A stretch of DNA of 64,000 nucleotides from Streptomyces sp. CB00316. GTDB taxonomy: Bacteria > Actinomycetota > Actinomycetes > Streptomycetales > Streptomycetaceae. Each line of letters starts with the position of its first letter. The first letter of the stretch is position 1. A program made the translations under genes and the position numbers. This document shows positions 56,870-64,000 of this stretch, one piece after another. The stretch covers positions 434,001-498,000 of the forward strand of contig NZ_LIXI01000004.1 of NCBI RefSeq assembly GCF_001905595.1, read 5' to 3'. Below the pieces are notes generated by a model. It was given only the letters and a program-made list of their open reading frames with translations. It did not search any database and had not been told where the DNA came from.

Positions 56870-57744
56870 CGGCTCCCCTCCCGCCGTGGGGTGTCCGCCG
56901 TCGACGCGGTCAGCTCCGCGAGATCGGCGCCCGACTCCGCCGCCAGCCGCACCCACGCACCCTCGCTCCACGCGTGCCGGTGCGCCGGATCCGTACGGCA
57001 GTCGCAGGCCCGGTGCGTGCAGCGGCAGGCCGGGTTGACGCAGAGGACCGCGCGGCGGGCGGGGAAGGCCCGCAGTGAGACCGAGCAGCACCAGGGGCAG
57101 CGGCCGCTCACCCGTACCACCGGTTCGGCGCCGCCCAGGGCCCGGGTGCAGCGCCGGGCCATCCGGCGGACCTCGTCCCGGACGTGTTTTAGGAGGACGT
57201 CGTCGGCGGCGGCCCGGTCGAGCAGCCCCGCGATACGCAGCAGCCGCCCGGCCACCTGTTCGCGGCGCGGGCGGGGCAGCCGGAGCCGGTCGTGGACGGC
57301 CTCGTCCAGCTCGATCACGCCATCCGTGATGTCCCGTACGGCATCGGAGATGTGCAGCCGGAGCGGCGAGGTACGGGCTCCGGACGGGGTGAGGCCGTGC
57401 GCCTGCTCGGTGCGCAGGGCCTCCTCGCGCTCGGCGCGGGTCGGGCCGGCCGGGGCCGGGTGTGCGCCGGACGGGGTCCCGCGCGGGGCTGAGGGGGAGC
57501 GGTAGGCGGGGGCCAGCTCGGTGAGCAGCTCCGGGAACAGGCGCAGCAGCAGCTCGATCCAGAGCATGGCGTCGGCGGTCACGGCGGTCACGGCGCTCTC
57601 GGCGTTCTCGGCGTTCTCGGCGTCCGCGGACAGACCGCCGGGCTTCCGGTCAACGGGCTTCCGGTCACCGGCCTTCCGGGGGACGGTCGGTGCCCCGACA
57701 TCGGGTGTCCGTGTGTTCGATGCGGACGTGTTCGGTGTGTTCAT
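56866..57744 (-). CDS. Cys-rich zinc-binding protein, unknown function
   Basis: 292 residues, ATG 57744 with GAAGGGA upstream. The N-terminal third is Pro/Ala/Asn-rich and low in order. The C-terminal part has clustered Cys (CPWCC ... CVNPACRC ... CDC), probably two zinc sites. The middle is helical (ISDAVRDITDGVIELDEAV). No family recognised. Coupled to the MerR-like gene. Confidence 0.65.
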   Translation of the reverse strand: MNTPNTSASNTRTPDVGAPTVPRKAGDRKPVDRKPGGLSADAENAENAESAVTAVTADAMLWIELLLRLFPELLTELAPAYRSPSAPRGTPSGAHPAPAGPTRAEREEALRTEQAHGLTPSGARTSPLRLHISDAVRDITDGVIELDEAVHDRLRLPRPRREQVAGRLLRIAGLLDRAAADDVLLKHVRDEVRRMARRCTRALGGAEPVVRVSGRCPWCCSVSLRAFPARRAVLCVNPACRCTHRACDCRTDPAHRHAWSEGAWVRLAAESGADLAELTASTADTPRREGSR

Positions 57745-57771
57745 GGCGATCCCTTCTCCCCGCACAAGGCG

Positions 57772-57896
57772 TTGCGAGTCCGCACCCTGGCATGTTGCGC
57801 GCTCGCACGCAAGGAGGAATCAAGGGGTCCGCCGCCCTTATCTCCACAGATTTTGCCCAAACGGTATGGGGAGGCGGGGTAATTCCTTGCGCGCAA
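57772..57896. promoter_or_regulatory. Operator sites between the Cys-rich gene and XRE gene
   Basis: In the gap 57745-57939: TTGCGAGTCCGCAC (57772-57785), TTGCGCGCTCGCAC (57795-57808) and the palindrome TTGCGCGCAA (57887-57896). The middle one is the reverse complement of the site at 56065, with 16 identical bases when flanks are included. A TAGTCT box at 57902-57907 may be the -10 of the XRE gene. Confidence 0.6.
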
Positions 57897-57939
57897 GCGC
57901 GATAGTCTGATGACTGCTTCGGAGGGAGGCGAGTGCCCC

Positions 57940-58386
57940 ATGACCACGGGCGAACTCGACAGCTTCGCGACCTGGATCGAGGAACTGATCCGACGGCGCG
58001 GCTTCGACATCGACAGTCCGCGCGGCGGCGGCAAATCCCGTCTCGCTGACGAGGCCGGGGTCCACCGGGCCGCCATCACCCGTCTCCTCCAGCGCCAGAG
58101 CATGCCCGACCTGGAGACCACCAGGCGCCTCGCCCGGGTGCTCCAGGTCCCGGTGCGCGACATGCTCATCCGCTCCGGCCGGCTCACCGAGGAGGACCTG
58201 CCGCTGCCGTCCGCGCCGACGGGCGCACCCTCGGCGGGCGGCCGTCCGCTCACTCTCGAAGAGGCCGCCGTGGCGCTCGGCGTCCCGGTGGACCAGCGCG
58301 AGATGTTCGTCCGGGTCGCAGGCCAGTTCCTGCCCGATCCGGCGGTCATCGCCGCCGAACGCAGGGCCCCGCTCGCCTCCGAGTGA
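57940..58386 (+). CDS. XRE-family regulator of the tail cluster
   Basis: 148 residues from ATG 57940 with GGAGGGAGG upstream. Helix-turn-helix KSRLADEAGVHRAAITRLLQRQ at about 30-50, then QVPVRDMLIRSG. The C-terminal part (about 85-140) could be a dimerisation or sensor region. Its own promoter region and the tail operon promoter region share operator-like sites, which suggests it is the repressor. Confidence 0.78.
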   Translation: MTTGELDSFATWIEELIRRRGFDIDSPRGGGKSRLADEAGVHRAAITRLLQRQSMPDLETTRRLARVLQVPVRDMLIRSGRLTEEDLPLPSAPTGAPSAGGRPLTLEEAAVALGVPVDQREMFVRVAGQFLPDPAVIAAERRAPLASE

Positions 58387-58646
58387 GCCCGGGGCGGAGG
58401 CGGGTGCTGTCGATCTTGAAGCGGCCCCGCAGGCTCGCGCCCGGCCCTCCCCGCGGACCGGTCCGGCGGGTCGTCGGCTGACAGCGGTGTCCGGCAGTGC
58501 GGAAGGCGGCGGCAGTCCGGAAGTACGCTGTTTCCGTGCCTTTGATTGCCGGGGTCCGGCAATGGCTCGGAGGGGCGGCCACCAGGGGGCGCGGCCTGTC
58601 GGCGGTGGTCGGCGGCCCCGGTGTGCCGGGGTGGACGGCATTTGTT

Positions 58647-58675
58647 TTGACCCAGGTCCGTGAGGTAGGTACGCT
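58647..58675 (+). promoter_or_regulatory. Principal-sigma promoter of rpsL operon
   Basis: TTGACC (58647-58652) and TACGCT (58670-58675) with a 17-base spacer, close to consensus. The transcript would have a leader near 190 nt. The rest of 58387-58869 contains no supported gene. Confidence 0.7.
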
Positions 58676-58869
58676 CAAGCCTTGTGCCTGGGGTGTGCCT
58701 GGGCTCCGGTGCGTGTCCTCAACCGCACCGCGAGCTCGTCAGTGGCCACCGCAATCTGCGCCCCTTCTGCCCCTAGGGCAGGAGCCTGCAGTATTCGACA
58801 CACCCGACCGCGTGGGTCGGTGATGTTCCAGGTTAGTTTCACGAACGGCACACAGAAACCGGAGAAGTA

Positions 58870-59241
58870 GTGCCTACGATCCAGCAGCTGGTCCGGAAGG
58901 GCCGGCAGGACAAGGTCGAGAAGAACAAGACGCCCGCGCTCGAGGGTTCGCCCCAGCGTCGCGGTGTCTGCACGCGTGTGTTCACGACCACCCCGAAGAA
59001 GCCGAACTCGGCGCTCCGTAAGGTCGCGCGTGTGCGTCTGACCTCCGGCATCGAGGTCACGGCCTACATCCCGGGTGAGGGACACAACCTGCAGGAGCAC
59101 TCCATCGTGCTCGTGCGTGGTGGCCGTGTGAAGGACCTGCCGGGTGTTCGTTACAAGATCATCCGCGGCTCCCTTGACACCCAGGGTGTCAAGAACCGCA
59201 AGCAGGCCCGCAGCCGCTACGGCGCCAAGAAGGAGAAGTAA
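58870..59241 (+). CDS. rpsL: 30S ribosomal protein S12
   Basis: 123 residues from GTG 58870 (GGAGAAG upstream). The loops [13 protein letters not shown] and [12 protein letters not shown] hold the streptomycin-determining lysines 43 and 88 in wild-type form. First gene of the str operon. Confidence 0.97.
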   Translation: MPTIQQLVRKGRQDKVEKNKTPALEGSPQRRGVCTRVFTTTPKKPNSALRKVARVRLTSGIEVTAYIPGEGHNLQEHSIVLVRGGRVKDLPGVRYKIIRGSLDTQGVKNRKQARSRYGAKKEK

Positions 59242-59243
59242 GA

Positions 59244-59714
59244 ATGCCTCGTAAGGGCCCCGCCCCGAAGCGCCCGGTCATCATCGACCCGGTCTACAGC
59301 TCTCCTCTTGTCACCTCGCTGATCAACAAGATCCTCCTCGACGGCAAGCGTTCCACCGCCGAGCGGATCGTGTACGGCGCCATGGAAGGCCTCCGCGAGA
59401 AGACCGGCAACGACCCGGTCATCACGCTGAAGCGCGCGCTTGAGAACGTCAAGCCCTCGCTCGAGGTCAAGTCCCGCCGTGTCGGTGGCGCCACCTACCA
59501 GGTGCCGATCGAGGTCAAGCCCGGTCGCGCCTCCACCCTCGCTCTGCGCTGGCTCGTCGGTTACTCCCGCGCTCGCCGCGAGAAGACCATGACCGAGCGC
59601 CTCATGAACGAACTGCTCGACGCCTCCAACGGCCTCGGCGCTGCGGTCAAGAAGCGTGAGGACACCCACAAGATGGCCGAGTCCAACAAGGCCTTCGCGC
59701 ACTACCGCTGGTAG
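59244..59714 (+). CDS. rpsG: 30S ribosomal protein S7
   Basis: 156 residues, ATG 59244, two bases after rpsL. Conserved [13 protein letters not shown] start and [22 protein letters not shown] segment. Organises the 30S head and can repress its operon. Confidence 0.97.
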   Translation: MPRKGPAPKRPVIIDPVYSSPLVTSLINKILLDGKRSTAERIVYGAMEGLREKTGNDPVITLKRALENVKPSLEVKSRRVGGATYQVPIEVKPGRASTLALRWLVGYSRARREKTMTERLMNELLDASNGLGAAVKKREDTHKMAESNKAFAHYRW

Positions 59715-59752
59715 TCGCTACCCCCATCGAGACCGAGAGAAGATTGAGCCTC

Positions 59753-61882
<2,130 letters not shown>

Positions 61883-61924
61883 CTCTCCCGAGCTCACGCT
61901 TTAGGCTTGTCACCGGAGCCGGGC

Positions 61925-61964
61925 GGGCATGCGGCACAGCGCGCAAGCACTGTGCCGCATGCCC
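61925..61964 (+). terminator. Hairpin between fusA and tuf
   Basis: 15-bp perfect stem (61925-61939 with 61950-61964) with a 10-base loop and no T-run. Probably a partial terminator or RNA-processing site that sets different fusA and tuf mRNA levels. Confidence 0.65.
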
Positions 61965-62039
61965 CCGGCACCGGCACCCCAGCAAAGATCACCTGGCGCC
62001 GATGAAGCAAGGCGTACAGATCCACTCAGGAGGACCCCA

Positions 62040-63233
<1,194 letters not shown>

Positions 63234-63278
63234 TTTTCGCTTGATCGTCTGACCTGGTAGCTCCGCACAGAGCACCGA

Positions 63279-63316
63279 GAAGGGCCCCGCACCTCGCAAG
63301 AGGTGCGGGGCCCTTC
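63279..63316 (+). terminator. Terminator after tuf
   Basis: 17-bp perfect stem (63279-63295 with 63300-63316) with a GCAA tetraloop, 45 bases after tuf. It also faces the convergent kinase gene. Confidence 0.9.
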
Positions 63317-63366
63317 GTCATGTCCGAAGCCCTCAGGGGTACGGAGCCGGTGGCGCGGGCCGTACG

Positions 63367-64000
63367 TCAGCGGCGAGAGGCGACGGCCCCCGCCCACGGC
63401 ACGGTCGCCGTCAGCGTGAAGGCCCCCTCCTCGGCCCCGGCCGTGAGCTCCCCGCCCAGCGCCAGGACCCGGCCCCTGAGTCCCGCGAGCCCCGTGCCCT
63501 CCCGCCCGGACGCCATCGGCGCGATGGTGGACCCGCCCTCCTCGACGCCGTCGTTGCGGACCGTCAGCCGGGCCGCGGCCCCGTCCGTGCGCAGCGTGAT
63601 CAAGCAGTGCGTGGCACGGCTGTGCTGGAGTACGTTGCCCACGGCTTCGCGCAGGACGAACCGCAGGCACCCCACGACCGCCGGGGCGGCCTCGGTCCGC
63701 GGCGGCACCACGGTCCGCACCTCCACGCCGGAGGTGACGAGGACCCGTTGGGCGTGGGCGAGCTCCTCGGCGAGGGAGAGCTCGCCTCCGTCCGGCCGGC
63801 TGATCGCCCGTACGTCGGCGTGGAGCCGCCGGGCCAGGGAGATGATCTCGGTCAGCGCGCGCTGCTCCTGCACGGGGCCGCCGGAGCCGCCGGGCCCGGC
63901 GTGCGGCGTACCGTCGGTGCGCAGCGCCGCCTCACCCTGGAGCGCGATCGCCGTCAGCGACGAGCCGACCAGGTCATGCAGGTCCTGCTGCATCCGGGCC
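63367..64000 (-). CDS. Two-component sensor kinase, NarL/DesK type (partial)
   Basis: Only the C-terminal 211 or so residues are inside the window; the gene continues past 64000. The dimerisation/phosphoacceptor box DLHDLVGSSLTAIALQ contains the His. The ATPase domain has FVLREAVGNVLQHS (N box) and GREGTGLAGLRGRVLALGG (G boxes). This is the HisKA_3 kinase group, which partners LuxR-type response regulators. The regulator is not visible here. Confidence 0.88.
   Translation of the reverse strand, partial: ARMQQDLHDLVGSSLTAIALQGEAALRTDGTPHAGPGGSGGPVQEQRALTEIISLARRLHADVRAISRPDGGELSLAEELAHAQRVLVTSGVEVRTVVPPRTEAAPAVVGCLRFVLREAVGNVLQHSRATHCLITLRTDGAAARLTVRNDGVEEGGSTIAPMASGREGTGLAGLRGRVLALGGELTAGAEEGAFTLTATVPWAGAVASRR

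Larger units (their letters stand above)
42542..58386. other. Phage-tail (F-type tailocin-like) gene cluster with regulators
   Basis: A leftward block of about 13.4 kb (55915 to 42542) encodes a tail-terminator-like protein, tail tube, G/GT chaperones, tape-measure-like proteins, distal tail and baseplate proteins, fibre, amidase and holin. Upstream lie a MerR-like/Cys-rich gene pair and a divergent XRE regulator. No head, packaging or integration genes are present, nor a sheath protein. The block separates rpoC from rpsL, which are normally close together. It is best read as a domesticated non-contractile tail particle with its own lysis genes. Confidence 0.75.

Noticed and set aside
42542..58386. 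Contractile injection system (eCIS) or R-type tailocin
   Set aside because: No sheath, spike/VgrG-like protein or AAA+ ATPase was found; the tube, G/GT and Dit-like genes are of siphophage type.

Overview
This is chromosomal DNA of a high-GC actinomycete, almost certainly Streptomyces. The evidence is GC-rich third codon positions, many GTG and TTG starts, tRNA genes without an encoded CCA end, and the gene order secE-nusG-rplK-rplA-lipoprotein-rplJ-rplL-rpoB-rpoC ... rpsL-rpsG-fusA-tuf. No taxonomic search was run. The conserved backbone carries two accessory blocks.

Layout. (1) 1-4165, backbone: the htpX protease, two small membrane proteins, an ogt-alkB DNA-alkylation repair pair, yajQ and tRNA-Tyr. 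(2) 4116-21311: an actinomycete integrative and conjugative element (AICE) of the SLP1 type, inserted in the 3' half of tRNA-Tyr and bounded by a perfect 51-bp att repeat. It encodes integrase and excisionase, a prim-pol plus P-loop ATPase replication pair, a TraB/FtsK-like DNA translocase, Spd- and Kil-like small proteins, and a divergent GntR regulator with a HAD protein. Two non-coding repeat fields stand out: 10-bp GGTGACGCAG iterons beside xis, and 8-bp CAGGGAGG repeats beside traB that look like a conjugative-transfer locus. The right third (about 17.4-20.3 kb) is less GC-rich cargo: a membrane-anchored unknown, a HEPN-like protein with a zinc ribbon, and a TauD-like oxygenase overlapping it. 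(3) 21383-42460, backbone: an SDR, an amidohydrolase, tRNA-Thr, tRNA-Met and tRNA-Trp, rpmG, a MaoC-type dehydratase pair, murB, add, an aminotransferase, the secE-to-rplL cluster, rpoB and rpoC.

(4) 42542-58386: a leftward phage-tail module separating rpoC from rpsL. It has a tail-terminator-like protein, tail tube, G/GT chaperones with a probable -1 frameshift, two related tape-measure-like proteins, distal tail and baseplate proteins, a collagen-like fibre, an amidase endolysin and a holin pair. I found no capsid, portal, terminase, integrase or contractile sheath, which fits a non-contractile (F-type) tailocin better than a complete prophage. An XRE regulator and a MerR-like/Cys-rich gene pair sit at its upstream end. 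A GTGCG-N3-GCGCAA-like site occurs in pairs at both the regulator locus and the tail-operon start, which suggests one control circuit. (5) 58870-64000: the rpsL-rpsG-fusA-tuf translation operon, then a two-component sensor kinase cut off by the window end.

The tailocin-like module with its putative regulon and the HEPN/oxygenase cargo of the AICE are the parts most worth following up. All functional assignments come from reading sequence motifs and gene order; none was tested by database search.
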